Shown here: positions 1-11,449 of the stretch, in pieces
Layout of the letters: each line of letters opens with the position of its first letter
How positions within the stretch are numbered: position 1 is the stretch's first letter
Source of the DNA: Ornithodoros turicata
Taxonomy: Eukaryota; Arthropoda; Arachnida; Ixodida; Argasidae
Length of the DNA: 64,000 nt
Assembly (NCBI RefSeq): GCF_037126465.1
Contig: NC_088201.1
Coordinates: 86,952,273-87,016,272 of the forward strand
Direction of reading: 5' to 3'
Notes under the pieces: model-generated
Seen by the model: only the letters and a program-made list of their open reading frames with translations
What the model was told of the DNA's origin: nothing
Database searches by the model: none
Position numbers and translations under genes: made by a program

Positions 1-288
1 TGAAGTTGTTTCTGCCAGGTTGAGAATTGGGCACACTCATTTGACCCACAGTCACCTCCTCCGCAATGAAGAGGCTCCGCATTGCATGCGATGCGACGAG
101 ACAAAATCAGTCCTTCACATGCTCATTACATGTCCATCACATGAAACACACCGACTTCACATTTCCACGAGCTCTACACATACCACACACCTCTACATCC
201 ATCCCTTTTGCTGGGGGATGAGGCTCTTGTACCATTTGAACGGGTGTTTAATTTCTTTGAAGACGTCAGTGTTTTAAACGCATTGTAG
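1..288 (+). pseudogene. LINE E ORF2 C-terminus, frameshifted
   Basis: This encodes the segment after RNase H of an I-clade ORF2. The first part reads SARLRIGHTHLTHSHLLRN, followed by a Cys/His knuckle (C-x2-C ... H-x4-C around 85-132) that is also present in copies A-D. Next to copy B, one nucleotide is missing near 158-161. The reading frame then changes, and the usual ending (LLLGDEAL..PFERVFNFF) resumes in another frame and stops at 286-288. The product is a non-functional fragment. The family role is reverse transcription at the target site in the nucleus. Confidence 0.8.
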
Positions 289-440
289 TTTTAGCTTTAT
301 GTCCTTTTGTTCTCTAACTGTACAGTTTTATCTTAGCTGAATCACTATACCTTTAACTAGTACTTTCCCTATCATTGTCTTGGCGCATTATGGCCTTCGT
401 TGCTTATGCGCCAAGAAAACCTGAATCATCATCATCACCC
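1..440 (+). mobile_element. I-clade LINE (copy E), 3' end only
   Basis: This is the 3' end of a non-LTR retrotransposon cut by the window edge. It holds the end of ORF2, a 3' UTR with the short 'TTGGCGCATTATGGCC' block shared with copies A, B and C, and an ATC-repeat tail at 425-439. It is closest to copy B (41760-47490), with which it shares long runs of wording near the C-terminus. The rest lies upstream of the window, so neither the left TSD nor the element length can be judged. Confidence 0.85.
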
Positions 441-747
441 ACTTTTACTCCAGGTACGGGTTGCATGTGTAATTGGTACGGCTTGCAAACTTTGCCAACG
501 ATTCCGATTGGTACTGCGATGCATCTCAATGAAGGCTACTGAGGGATGATCGCATATGTTTCCTGTGAATGGCTAGTTCTGAGGGACTACCCAGATCCCA
601 GAGGGAGAAGGATCTTATAATTCCACTCCCGCGTGCCACCGTTGGCGAAGTTGGACAAACACACATAAAATATTATAAAATAAATGAAAAAAAAAGACGC
701 TGAGTGTGATGGCGTTCCTGTTTTCGTGCTGCACATTACAGAGGTTT
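441..747. other. No recognisable feature
   Basis: This is unique-looking sequence downstream of LINE E. A short A/T-rich patch lies near 665-695. I see no coding or repeat signal. Confidence 0.5.
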
Positions 748-882
748 AGTAGATCGTACGGTATCGCGTTTGCGTACGTAAGGGATAGCGTTAATGGTTC
801 TGCGCACGCCCATAATATAAAGAGTTGCTTCGCGCAGTGCGCAGATCCACCAACGCTATCCCTTACGTACGATCTACTACAA
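748..882. repeat. Inverted repeat (hairpin, about 135 bp)
   Basis: A 19-bp arm GTACGTAAGGGATAGCGTT at 774-792 is the exact reverse complement of 852-870. Pairing continues inward with one mismatch (GGTTCTGCGCAC against GTGCGCAGATCC) and outward through GTAGATCGTAC. The left arm carries a small extra insertion. It looks like a decayed foldback MITE; no TSD was found. Confidence 0.7.
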
Positions 883-1542
883 CTCTGTATTAAAACTAGA
901 CTTGTATGGCAGTTAACAGCTACAGATCATACATATTTTGCATTTGCTTACCACGCGCTTGCAACATTAGACCATTATTGGCAGTTTCATTGGCGGAATA
1001 TCGGACCGCGTTGCACAGCCAATATCGGACTAATATAACTTACATTGGCTGCTAATGTTGCAACGATATTGATCCAATGATGGTGTGTTTCCTGGGAGGG
1101 CTCACGCTGATTCGCTGATTCACTTACCTGCACTGTTCCTAAAAGGATCTCGCATGCGTATGCGGCTGACCCTATGTGGGACTGCTCCGTGATCCGACCT
1201 CGGCTCTCCCAGTACGGGTTCAATTCGTTGCGTCAAGCTTATCATACCTGTCTGTTTAAGTAAAGAGGCACGACGTCGTATGATACATAAGAACCTTATA
1301 GAAATGTCACAAATGTCCAAACGGGGGAGAAGGAAATGAAACACTCGTACCAACTTAATGACACCGTCAGCGTCATCCAGCATCAATGACGCCATCTTGT
1401 GTGGGTCGCTGTATAAGTTTTCCTCAATTTTAGATCCATCAATCTATTTTCGAAAGAAAAAGAACATAAACACAAAGTAGGAACAAGTCATAAAGATTAC
1501 AGCATGACCGATAGACAAATGATAGATAAGAAGCACAAATGC
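883..1542. other. No recognisable gene; weak inverted similarity
   Basis: Near 961-1060 there are short pieces that almost repeat in inverted order (GCAACATTAG, and CCAATATCGGA against TCCGATATTGG-like text). They are too degraded to name. I see no coding signal. Confidence 0.4.
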
Positions 1543-1656
1543 GCAAATGAAACATGAAAAAAAGTGGTCTTAATTAAGACCACTTTTTTTTCATGTTTCA
1601 TTTGCTTTCATTTCATTTTCATGTTTCATTTGCGAAAAATACTTAAGTATTTTTCG
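1543..1656. repeat. Two adjacent perfect or near-perfect palindromes
   Basis: 1543-1605 is a palindrome of about 31-bp arms centred on TTAATTAA with a single extra T. 1633-1656 is a 24-bp perfect palindrome centred on CTTAAG. The outer segment CATGTTTCATTTGC is repeated directly at about 1592-1605 and 1619-1632, linking the two. They may be ends of a foldback element or a cruciform-prone site. Confidence 0.75.
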
Positions 1657-2628
1657 TGCCGTACTTATCGCTCAACAGATATAGCGACACACCCTTTCCT
1701 CCTTCACAAACAGCCTTGACATCTGGTCACATGACGTCATCCGTAGGATACCGGCACTGTCGCCAGCAGGCAGATGTGCTGCCATCGGTCGCTATATTGT
1801 AGATCCCATGCAAGTAGTCACCCATGTCGCACTCATAACCTCGAGGGACCTACGGTATGGCGGCGAGGTGACGTCGGTGAATAAACCCTATTCCGCGTTG
1901 TTCTTGCTAGCGGGCGGCCTTCGTTCATGAAGTGCACGCAAGAGACCGCTCTGATCAGACGCGTTTTTTGCGCGACGGAGAAAGGTCACGCGGTATTTTT
2001 GGAAATCCGCGGGCATTTCTTAGGACCCGGGATAAAAAAATGAAGCTTAACAGGTAGCCAATTGCAGCCATCGGAATTCGTAACCTCATGTCACCGTGGA
2101 CAACGCTTTCACTTTAATCCTAATAATAAAAATGTTACATGTATACTTTCAATCAATGAATTTCTTAATTAGAAAAAAAAAAAACGCTTAATATATTTTC
2201 ACGACTGGTAACCGCGTGCAGACGGTCTCATTCCAGTGCGATGCGCCATTTTTTTTATTTTTAAGGCGGTGGTGTCCAGTTTAAACGAAACACTCTGTAT
2301 ATCTCACAAGGCGTCCTCAATCTCCTTTATCTCGGCCGCACACCCTTGTGACTTATGCACAGGTGCGGTAGCTTATGCGTCACCGTAAAACCGGGACCCG
2401 GGTGTGAACACGAGGCTCATTTTTCTTATGGCGCCTGTCGTGAAGACAGGAAACTTTGCCCCACAACGAGTGTAAGTAAAGTATAACGCGTCCAGACGTC
2501 CCGATATAGGCGGGACAAGTTTCGCCTTTAAGGTCGTAGTCCCGCTGGCCCACCAACCTGCTTGTGGGACGGTGCTTTGTCCCGCTTTGGCTGCAACGAA
2601 CCCCAAATGACCGCACCCTCACCCCAAA
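1657..2628. other. No recognisable gene
   Basis: The sequence is mixed, with an A-run near 2173-2184 and a T-run near 2250-2260. The phrase ending ACACTCTGTAT near 2290-2300 resembles the terminus of a decayed TA-type MITE but has no partner that I can find. Confidence 0.4.
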
Positions 2629-2631
2629 CCC

Positions 2632-2786
2632 CAATCCAGAAGATGTCGGTTCCAGTCCTACAGCTGGCTAACCTGTTCCCGCCAGTGACTTCCATCTTTC
2701 ATCGTTAATTTCTTAGGCAATTTGAGGCTTTGTATGTATTTGTCCTTTCGATGTTGTGCCAGCCTCAGAACATCAGTTGTCTCATG
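2632..2786 (+). mobile_element. tRNA-derived SINE, copy 1 (5'-truncated)
   Basis: The 5' part matches the 3' half of a tRNA: an anticodon-arm remnant, then a degenerate B box (GGTTCCAGTCC) and CAGCTGGCTAACC. A tail follows that ends CAGCCTCAGAACATCAGTTG. The same head and tail occur at 29280-29437 and the tail alone at 27741-27805. It resembles the tRNA-derived SINEs described from ticks (Ruka-type), but the family name is an inference. It lies in the presumed intron next to the exon at 2830-3002. Confidence 0.75.
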
Positions 2787-2829
2787 CCGAAATGGTAATT
2801 CGGGTTTAGGTAACTTATTCTGTACTTAC

Positions 2830-3002
2830 ATATTTTTCTACGTAATTTCCATTTTCATCACTGTTGAGTGCAATCATTTTGGCAAACACTGAAGCTTTCT
2901 CGAGGCTCAACGTCTGCTCGTCTGTCAAGCGAATAAACTTTCGACCACCTTCTTGTCTGGCTTCCAGCATTGTCGGATAAACAATAGAGCCATCAGTGAT
3001 TC
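2830..3002 (-). CDS. Internal exon, tick reprolysin-type metalloprotease propeptide
   Basis: The minus strand encodes an open 57-codon exon bordered by a clean acceptor (TTTCTTTCAG) and donor (GTAAGT). It is 173 nt long with a phase-1 entry. The translation includes GSIVYPTMLEARQEGG and DEQTLSLEKASVF. That pattern (a YP.(L/M)LE start, then a D..TLSLEK(A/S)SVF-like line) is the propeptide style of secreted M12B reprolysin-like zinc proteases of tick saliva. The catalytic HExxHxxGxxH domain is not in this exon, and I find no further exon in the window. It could belong to a large-intron gene, a partial duplicate or a dead copy. The splice sites and open frame are seen; the family assignment is recognition only. 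Confidence 0.6.
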
Positions 3003-3339
3003 CTGAAAGAAATGGAGTGGCGTACGAAATCGAGCGAAATACTTCCACTTTTTTGTGATTTTAAGTAGTTACGTACGTTGTAATAGCCTAAGAACCAGCA
3101 TTTTTAAAAGTATGTGAAGAAAAATAAATGAGGTGTATTTTTATTTTACTACTTAATTCACTGTTGCTAAGGCTGTAAAAAAACTATGTCCTTGAAGTTG
3201 TTGCAATAGATTGATGCAAGCGCTGTTCCTAGAAATACCAGAACGTTTTTGACTGGAACCTTCATACCAACTTGGGAAACGGCAGCGAACCACCAGATCA
3301 GCGGTGAATGGCCTATCATATCATCAACCTATGTATATA
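3003..3339. other. Presumed intron or flank; no feature
   Basis: This lies upstream of the metalloprotease exon on the minus strand. No signal-peptide exon could be picked out. Confidence 0.4.
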
Positions 3340-3891
3340 CAGGGTGTCCCACCGAAAAAGGGCCAGGGGCTAAAAAAAGGACGGAGTGCTGGACACAAAT
3401 GGAACCAATTGTACGTGTTTAGCAGTTGTGTGGTCTATCCAAAAAATTTTTTTCATCGCCCCTTGTTAATTAATTAGCGGTAATTCATTTTCTAACTTTT
3501 CAATTATAAAAGCTACGAAGTTGTCTCAATGAGAACATCTGATCTCTTCGGTCGCCTGGTACCAAAGCGGTTTTCAGAACAAAAATCCGTTCGATAAAAA
3601 TGGTGTTCCTTCACGAATTTTTTGTGAACGATCTATCGAACGGATTTTTGTTCTGAAAACGGCTTTGGTATCAGGCGACCGAAGAGATCAGATGTTCTCA
3701 TTGAGACAACTTCGTAGCTTTTATAATTGAAAAGTTAGAAAATTAATTACCGCTAATTAATTAGCAAGGGGCGATGAAAAAAATATTTTTGGATAGACCA
3801 CACAACTGCTAAACACGTACAATTGGTTCCATTTGTGTCCAGCACTCCGTCTTTTTTTTAGCCCCTGGCCCTTTTTCGGTGGGACACCCTG
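3340..3891. mobile_element. Foldback MITE, mariner-type ends
   Basis: This 552-bp element is an almost perfect palindrome. It begins CAGGGTGTCCCACCGAAAAA and ends with the reverse complement. TA flanks both sides (3338-3339 and 3892-3893), as in Tc1/mariner targets. The arms are about 260 bp each and differ by only a few bases, around a small spacer near 3605-3625. It has no coding capacity. The CAGGGTGTCCCA end resembles the end of the mariner-like element at 63097. Confidence 0.9.
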
Positions 3892-3893
3892 TA

Positions 3894-4262
3894 TGTGTCT
3901 ATGAGTGTGTGTGGGGGGGGGGGGTTCACGTCACAGCATGGCTACATAATCTGATTGCGCAGCCCGCGAGGAGTGTTGAGGACAAAAAGGATATTAAAGC
4001 ACGGGCGTAAGACAGGTCTGTGCCTCGAAGTCCGGTACTGGGCTGATACTGGGCATCGCAGTTGACTAGCGGGGTGCGATTACGGTCCGACAACTGGGAG
4101 CGAACATCGACAAAATAGTACGCGGTCGCTGTCACGTCGTGGTGTAACTTGAAAAATAGATTGCACCGTTTAGCTCGCTTAGGACCAACTGTATTCCTCT
4201 GCCGTTCAAGTTCATCAGGAAGAAAAGTAGCCGAAGCTCTTTGGCTGTACGTAGAATATGTG
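3894..4262. other. No gene; G homopolymer
   Basis: A TG-rich patch and a run of G lie near 3911-3924. I see nothing else that I can support. Confidence 0.4.
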
Positions 4263-4516
4263 CTTACAAGTGCTCAAACGCTGCCATACCAGCACTGGAC
4301 AGATGTATCGGCCTTATTGGGCCATCATTAGCAGTGCGCAGGTTGGCGACTTCTGGGCGAGTGGCGTCTGAAGGCCACGTAGCGCGTGATGTCCTCCCGT
4401 CGGACAGCACGTGCTACGTCACCTTCTGACGCCACTCGCTCAGACGTTGCCTACCTGCGCAATATGGCCGATTCAGATGTCCAGTGCTAATATGGCGGCG
4501 TTTGAGCACTTGTAAA
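4263..4516. repeat. Degenerate foldback element
   Basis: The left arm starting TACAAGTGCTCAAACG (4265-4280) matches the reverse complement of 4499-4514. Pairing continues inward through GCACTGGACA, TCGGCC, TGCGCAGGT and GAGTGGCGTC. The left arm has an extra stretch near 4318-4332. It is a decayed foldback MITE with no clear TSD. Confidence 0.75.
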
Positions 4517-6360
4517 CCGTTATATTTCCTAGCTGGACCATGTCCAGATGAGGTACAACACCTGACTTGGGTCGAAAAAATACTTTTCGGACACGGAAAA
4601 TGGTGTGGTTAAATGAAATTCGTTTTCAGTATGCCCCTCTCCTTCCTGGAATGAAAAGAGGTACGTATCATTCGCCGTTCATATCACTTACTATTACATC
4701 TTCGTGACTGACACCCGTGCGCGATCTCCGAGATAGTTCGTGGGCGTGATAGTGAGGCCCGGGTCCCATAGCTTTATGCGAGCAGCAGCAGCAGTGCGGC
4801 AGCAGCAACACGGCAACATGGCAGCAGAGCAGCTCTCTGCTGCCACAGCACTGCTTCTAGAGGCGTCCCATAGCTCGTTTTGAATTAGCGGCAGCAGCGA
4901 CGTAGGAGACCCAAAACGTGTTGGCAACTGCGGCATTGTGCAACTGCGTGCGCTGTAGCTAAGCCTTAGTACACACACGTAGGAATGCAATCCTAGGTGA
5001 AAGGGTTTTGTTTGTGAGATACATTGTGGATATGTAGCTCATAAGTGGACTTTGAAATGATTTTGGTAGGTGGTGGTCTGAGCCTCATATTACCTGATTG
5101 ACTCTGTGTTGATGTGTAGTCAGTTTCGTGACATTTAATGTGGGTTCGTCGTTTCGCACTGCTGTGCAGAACAACCTTTGCTGTGGTTGTGTGGAGATAT
5201 CTACGGGATTTTGCCGTATAAATGTCGCCTCGTTACTAGTATTCGATATTTTGATTTACCGTGACTGCCAAATGCGTACGTGACTGTTAGTGAAAGAAAG
5301 CTGTCTAACGAAAACAAAGGCCCCTTCTGCTAGTCATCACTAGTTTCTGCCTGTTTTCACAAGGCAACGAGTTCATTGTCTATCCCTATGGAACTTTTTT
5401 GTTGTCTGAACATTGCCTATCTCTATCGAACCCTTTTCAAGGGTCAGGTTCATGTACAACAACATAGTTCGCAAGTCGTCGAGCCCCACAAGAAATGTGG
5501 TTCGTATGGTTTTCACGCAGTATGGACGTGGAAGCAATTTGCTTGTACGTTATCACTCAGGGCACGGCTCATAAAGTAATTTCCAGAAAACAGGCGAACA
5601 TGTTATCTGCAACTCTGGTACAAGATATGTTTCGCGCAGGTTTGCTTAAGGTTTGCTTTGCGAGTGAAAATGCAACATAGTTCCATGATTCTGCCAAAAG
5701 GTTTTTTTTTCTCTAGGACTGTTCTTTCTTTTGTGTATTTATTACGCGCTGTGGAACACATTTCAGGGTATATATGTTTTACATAGCAACAAGCCCAGCT
5801 ATCTCATGCGTAGATGGAATTAAAACACCAACATTATTTTTATGAAAGATGGCTCCGGCTACTGTTTACTCATTTCCTCTTCAAATGACCATAAATACGC
5901 TGGCATAATTGTCTCTCTTCCCAATACTCCTACCTGAAGGGTTTAATCTACAAGTTCTTAAGTGTTAGCAATAACTTATTCTGCTCTAATCAATCGGTTT
6001 AAAAAGAATGTTCTTTCTTACCTGCAGCGTGTCGCCAAAACAAAAGCGTCAGAACCAAGGTAACCGACATTCTTCTCAGAACATGAAAAGAAGGCTAAGG
6101 TTTTACGATTTAATTGCACGTGGTCCAACGAAAGCGCCTTCTGGAAAGCAAGTAAACTTTTTGTCTGCTCCAGGTGCTTTTGCTGTTACTAGGCCCTCCT
6201 CACATATAATTATGATGTGAACCTTTTGTAAGGAAGCCAATTAATCGTTTGAACAACAATTGTGAGGTGCTCATGACTTTTCGAGAATGTCAGGGCAATG
6301 GAGAACGATCATCCAGACAGTGAAAATTATCAACGACATAATTTTGATTTTATTTTATTT
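4517..6360. other. No recognisable gene
   Basis: A short CAG-type simple repeat lies near 4782-4830. The open frames in this span are short and lack family resemblance. Nothing else can be supported. Confidence 0.4.
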
Positions 6361-7270
6361 TTCTTAAAGGAGCCTGCCAACAGCTGTGGGACAGCCAGGG
6401 GCAGCGCACCGCGTCGGACCGTACAGTATCAGGCACAAAATAAACTCACATAAGCCAAAGATCATTTAACAGACAACAACTCCTAAAATATTGAAACTCC
6501 ATAGAAATATCAATCTCAGGACAAGAAATACTATTGTACAGAGACTGGATCCGAAAAGTGGGCAATATTGGATGATTAGCACCGGGATAAAATAATGGAC
6601 GTTGCCTTGTAGTATGACCCGAGCAATTAAAATAATACAACATAGATAAAAAGTAATAATGTGACACAATCGTGCGTTTTCGGCTATAAGACACAATCTT
6701 GCTTTTTAGGGGATTCAAAAATAAGTCATTCACTTTACAACAAGCGTTAACGACCAAGACGTCAGTCTGCGAAATATAGCAATCTCGAATGCAATTAACC
6801 TCACGAAAAATATTGGTATCATCAGCAAATTGCAAAATGTTAGAGTCTTTAACATGGGTCTAGGTCGTTGACAAATAATAGAAAAAGGAGGGGACCAAAG
6901 TTAGAACCTTGGGGTTACCCAGAAGTAGAAGAGTAAGAAGCCGACAAAACGTTCTGTATTCGTACCTAATTTAGACGATCACATAAGTAGCTCGGAAACC
7001 AGGAGATATAAGTACCGCATAAACCATACAAGGACAACTTCAACAGCAATAACGTTGTCCTAACAGAATCAAAGGGCGTCGACAAATCAAAGTACACTGT
7101 CAACTTGGGAACGGCTAGAGACATGCCTACCGACGATATCCATAAAAGCACAGAGGTTAGTTTCAACTGATCATCCTGATAAGAACCCATGTTGAGCATC
7201 ACAGAACTTGGGCTTAAAAAAGTCCATGGATCTAACAGAGACGATTAACTCAAATACCATGGAAAGAGTA
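6361..7270 (-). pseudogene. Decayed Jockey/CR1-like reverse transcriptase fragment
   Basis: Three reverse-transcriptase pieces occur in order on the minus strand. The first is motif A-like text with YFDLSTPFDSVRTTLLLLKL (about 7010-7130). The second is a PQGSNFGPLLFLLFVNDL segment near 6860-6920. The third is QFADDTNIF with the catalytic DD, near 6810-6835. Stops and frameshifts separate them, and endonuclease and 5' parts are absent. The style fits Jockey- or CR1-type LINEs rather than the I-clade copies elsewhere in the window. It is dead. Confidence 0.75.
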
Positions 7271-8059
7271 GGGTAAGGTGGGGCAAGATGAGACAGTAAT
7301 TTGCAATTGAATATGAAATTTCTATATTTGGTCTTTTCAAAGAAAAAAAAAGAAAGAACTAGTCATAGGCGTACTCTCAGGGGTCTAGAGCTTCTCACCG
7401 GCAATGCCAGTGACGTCACTGGAAGAGACCAAGCAGGGAAGGGCCATTTCGACCGGAAGCCGGCAGTTGGTTTCGAATTCGATGCTTTATGAAAAAACAC
7501 GAACGAATTTTGCAAAACTTTTTTGGTGTTTTCTCCTTGAAAGGCATCTCCAAGTGGATATCACATTAACTATAGAATTTCGGATTCCTCGCGGACACCA
7601 CCTTTAAGCTGGAGAACTCCCGAATCAGGTTCTACGTGAAAGGGAAACAACTCGGCGCTTCCTCCGTTTGCGTCCGCACAATCGAGTTACTTTTATCGAG
7701 TGGCTCAGATGACACGCTGGAGCCCCACTGGCTTTGTTGCTAAGGGTGTAACTCCGCCGCAAGCCCCTTGGTCTCTTCCGGTTCCGCCCATCTTCGTTGT
7801 CTCTCGGATCTTCTGGAACGAAGAGACCAAGTTCCCCTAGAGTCCTTTGAGACCATTCTTGTCTTCTGGTAGATGGGAATTTTTCCACTTCTACAGCAGT
7901 ATACACGTATGACACTTCCAGAAATGGCAAGTACGCATCGGCCTCCGCAATATCATCCGAAGGCAGAGTGCAAGGATGATGCCTTTCGCAACCAACCTCA
8001 TCAACAGCTGCAAGACTCTATGTCATTCTATTCTTACTTCAACACATAGTTGATTTCAG
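7271..8059. other. No recognisable gene
   Basis: A GGTGGGGCAAGATGAGAC phrase (about 7277-7294) of the sort seen in dispersed repeats stands beside the LINE fragment. Short open frames between 7400 and 7930 show no family features. Confidence 0.4.
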
Positions 8060-8803
8060 CCCGCGAGAATGCTCAATGTCTGCACTGCAAGCTATTGAGA
8101 ACACAGGCACACAAGGCCTGTCCGCACTCCTAGTCACGTACGTGTGAATGGCTTACCAACATGTGTACGAAGCAGGGCACAGGCTCGTTCTCCACTGGGT
8201 TCCAGGCCAGCCCATTGTGGCGCCGTGGGGAATAAACAGACTGACGGCTCTGCAGAAGCAGCTCTCTCATCTAGCAGACGAACAAGTACGGCACTGTTGA
8301 GAGAGCGTGGCTCCATTCTACCATGAGTAGTGGCACTCCTGGCTTCCCGCCAATGGACAACTAACATTTACTCCACGTTTATGCTTGCCAGAGTTGATCC
8401 GACACTCGCTTTCCGGACGGCACAAAAGACCTCTCGACAAGAGGCTGCATTAATTCATCAGACGCGACTCAATGTGGCTTTTACAGCTCAGTGGCGAAAC
8501 CGCTTGCGACAAGTTAAGTCTCCATGATATTGTCATTGTGGTGATCTGGAAGATATAGAGCACAACCATCTCCATTTCCCGCACTACCAAACTTTTCTAA
8601 ATGAGCTGTACTCTCGCCCTCTCACCAGGTCGAAATTGCTTGGTCCATGTTCAAGTCCACCTCACCAACGCTCTGCCCTAAAAACTCTCCTAAACTCTTT
8701 GGACACCGTTCCTCATATATTTTACCACATTACCACCAGCAGTGGGGTAGAGTATAGCCCCAGGCGATGAGATCCAATGAAATCCTTTCCGATCATCATC
8801 ATT
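8060..8803 (+). pseudogene. LINE G, RNase H and 3' end, decayed
   Basis: This is a 5'-truncated LINE. Translated pieces include SALQAIENTGT (RNase H), VLHWVPG..PAHCGAVGNK, and the same text as copy F (49400-50067) through SRQWTT and RVDPTLAFR. Many stops and shifts interrupt it. It ends in a short ATC repeat (8793-8803). The WVPxHCG.VGNE.AD pattern is the RNase H catalytic block of I/R1-group ORF2. It forms a separate family from LINEs A-D. Confidence 0.75.
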
Positions 8804-10550
8804 AAAACACAGTCGTTGTGTTCATTCTTAATTATTTAATACTTTTCTTGCTTTTGGAGCATGTGTGGTCGGTTTATTGCAGAACGAGAAGCGTTATACG
8901 TGCCCATCGATTGGGTACCAGGGCACATCTTTGACACGGCCAAGCTTACTATATGCCTGAAAGATGTACGGATGGAACATTGTGTCTGCTGGATGTCTTG
9001 GCAACAACCGCGACGTCCAAACGATACAGCAACCCTGGCCCTGTTCTGAGCGGTGAATATGGTATTTCAACCGAAGCTCAGACCCACTTTTCAACGGTTC
9101 AGCCATCTTATTTTGTTGATGTTGGTTCAGCGAAAACCCATGTAACAGTAGCCATATCAATCTTGTAAATAAACTGTGAATAAGTGTGTTCTATGACTTG
9201 TAATTTTCTTTAGTTTGGGGGCTTGGTATGGGAAACACAGGGCACCACTACTGTGAAAGGCACATCCACATTGCATTCTGGTCTCCTGGAACAGACCATT
9301 GGCAAGGATACGACAAGGAAGCCAGACACCGCAACAAGGCGCAATGTTAAGCAAAAAGCTGACGATGAGTCATTTACCAGCTACATGTATGATGTTCTTG
9401 CCATTTACCGCCGTTATCGATCCTCAAATGTCGCAGGGACATAATGTTTTTGCTCTCTTGAAAGGCTTGTCTCCTACCCTAGTTACCTCTGTTGCGGCTA
9501 AGGAATAACGTAATGTCCTAGACCTGGCAAACGACTGTACCCGGATGGAAGAACACGGAAAGGAAAGTATCCACGATGACTCATATTCACACCATCCCAT
9601 CGGCGCTTGCGAAGACAACTCACGTCCGACCGGTATCGCACGCTGAGGCACTGTGAGGGGGAAATAGTTCGCGAAGAAATTTCTGCCCTTTCGTTCGGCA
9701 CTACAAATAGCACCGCAAATACAACCAGTTCCAATGCTAAGCCCGATCATATGGTGAACGAGTTCTCGGATATATGGTGAAGACGGGGCTGTCAGCTATC
9801 ACGATGCCCCCTTCACGAACGTGCGCTAGTGTTCGGCCGTAGCACCTCGTAGTGTTGAGCCGCCAGCTCAGTCATGGTCCTGTAGCTCACCACGTGCAGG
9901 ACCGAACCACTACCTCCCGCCCATTAACCGCTACTGCTGTCGTTTCCCTGGTCATATCTCCCGATTGGCAAGTACGCTAGGACTCCGGCTCAAAAACATT
10001 CTACATTGTTTACTAGCGCATTGTGAACTACTTGTGCAGGTTGTACTAGAGCAACAGCTGCTGCTCCGAGTTTATCTCTGTAAGTCTGCCTCACTTTATT
10101 CCAAAGCATCCCTACCAATGTTGAACAGCCGCTCTACTGGGACACTGCAAGGGACCAACGCTTCCTCCATACTGCGGGAACGCTGACCACCGAAGTCTTT
10201 TCTTGTCATCAGAGTAGCGGTAACGTTTTATATTGTAGACATGACAAAATTAAGTTTAATTTGAGGACCTTTACGAGGCTAGAGTGCCAGCGTTTACTGC
10301 TGTGCGAGGGTACTGCGAGAAAAGTCTGGCATATGCTGAGGTTTCACCACCGGTAGCCTCGAGTCGAGGGCCACCTCCGAAAGCAGTGGACGCGCCGCGA
10401 GCTTGTTTCTGAGTAGCGGTGGTACCTACGCCCTTCTCACATCTCTATTATTCCTTTAGAGCTACGGGCAGTTGTGTAAGCCACGAATAACAGGCGACAA
10501 ATGGTAGTGAAAGAAAATGCGCACGCTTTTCAAAATTATTGCGAGAAACT
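8804..10550. other. No recognisable gene
   Basis: Open frames are short and none resembles a known family. No repeats are obvious by eye. Confidence 0.4.
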
Positions 10551-10693
10551 GACGACTCTGGAACTAACTAGCTATTGTACAATAGCTAGTTACTTCCAGA
10601 GTCGTCAACTTTCGTCAACACTCGTAACTTTCAGCTGTAACTAGTTACAGCTGCAAGTTACTTTCGTTGGAAGGCTAACTACTTACAGTTAGC
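10551..10693. repeat. Cluster of three hairpins
   Basis: 10551-10606 is a near-perfect hairpin (GACGACTCTGGAACTAACTA, its complement, and a centre at GTAC). 10632-10653 is a 22-bp perfect palindrome (CAGCTGTAACTAGTTACAGC and its end). 10674-10693 is GCTAACT paired with AGTTAGC. All carry AACTA/TAGTT cores, which suggests internal repeats of one foldback element. Confidence 0.75.
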
Positions 10694-11148
10694 ATACTTC
10701 TAAACTGCTTCCCAAGACGGGTTACCTTTACGGTACCTTTAACATTGAAACTTTATGTGTTTCAAAGGCGGATGTATAGCACTTGAAAGGAACCTTCTGA
10801 CTGAGGGACACCGGAACTGAATTTTTGTGCTGCCAGTCACATGAAAATTACATCATTTGGAGCCGATTTGTGGTAGAACAGTTGGGGCGAAGCGAATATG
10901 TGCCGAAGTGGAGGCCCGCGTGCCTTATGTGGCCCGCCTGGGGTTGCCCAGCGGCCCGCGTGGCCCCCGAGCAAAAAAAAAAAAAAAAAAATCGCCCAAA
11001 GCTTTATGAACGGTCGTAGCGGTTTCACTAGGCTTTGTACTCGTGCAGCTTCTTTGGCGTTAATCAGTGGTAGAAAGCTGTTGCCACTGACCTATAACAG
11101 CTGACAACTCTCTCACTAGAAGAGACGAGCAGGGCCGGGGGGCACATA
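10694..11148. other. No gene; A19 run
   Basis: A 19-base A run (10973-10991) follows a GC-rich stretch with repeated GGCCCGC(C/G)TGG text. It may be the 3' end of a retroposed sequence, but no TSD was seen. Confidence 0.4.
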
Positions 11149-11300
11149 ACAACAGCGAAGACGACAAAAGTAACACAAAGACAGCCATGGAACGTCGAAC
11201 TTCCAACTCTTAATCATAACCACACATTTATTAATGTGACAATAGGTTGAAAGTTTCGACGTTGCCTGTCTTCTCTCTGTTGCTTTCGTCGTCTTCGTTG
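11149..11300. repeat. Imperfect inverted repeat
   Basis: AACAGCGAAGACGACAAAAG (11151-11170) reads as the inverse of text at about 11277-11299, and AACGTCGAA near 11191 pairs with TTCGACGTT near 11254. The layout resembles two head-to-head ends of a PLE-type terminal repeat; identity is unproven. Confidence 0.5.
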
Positions 11301-11449
11301 AGGAATTTTTAAACCTGTGCCTGCATCTGATGTTTACATGATTAATATTACTAGTACATTCCTACTAAAATTTCTAAACAAGCCTTACTGGCCTATTTGT
11401 AATACTGGAACCTTCAATCTCACGAGAAACGGACCGGTTCAGTCGCAGG

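Noticed and set aside
4782..4830. CAG-repeat coding region
   Set aside because: Short simple repeat within a frame that lacks any other protein-like feature.
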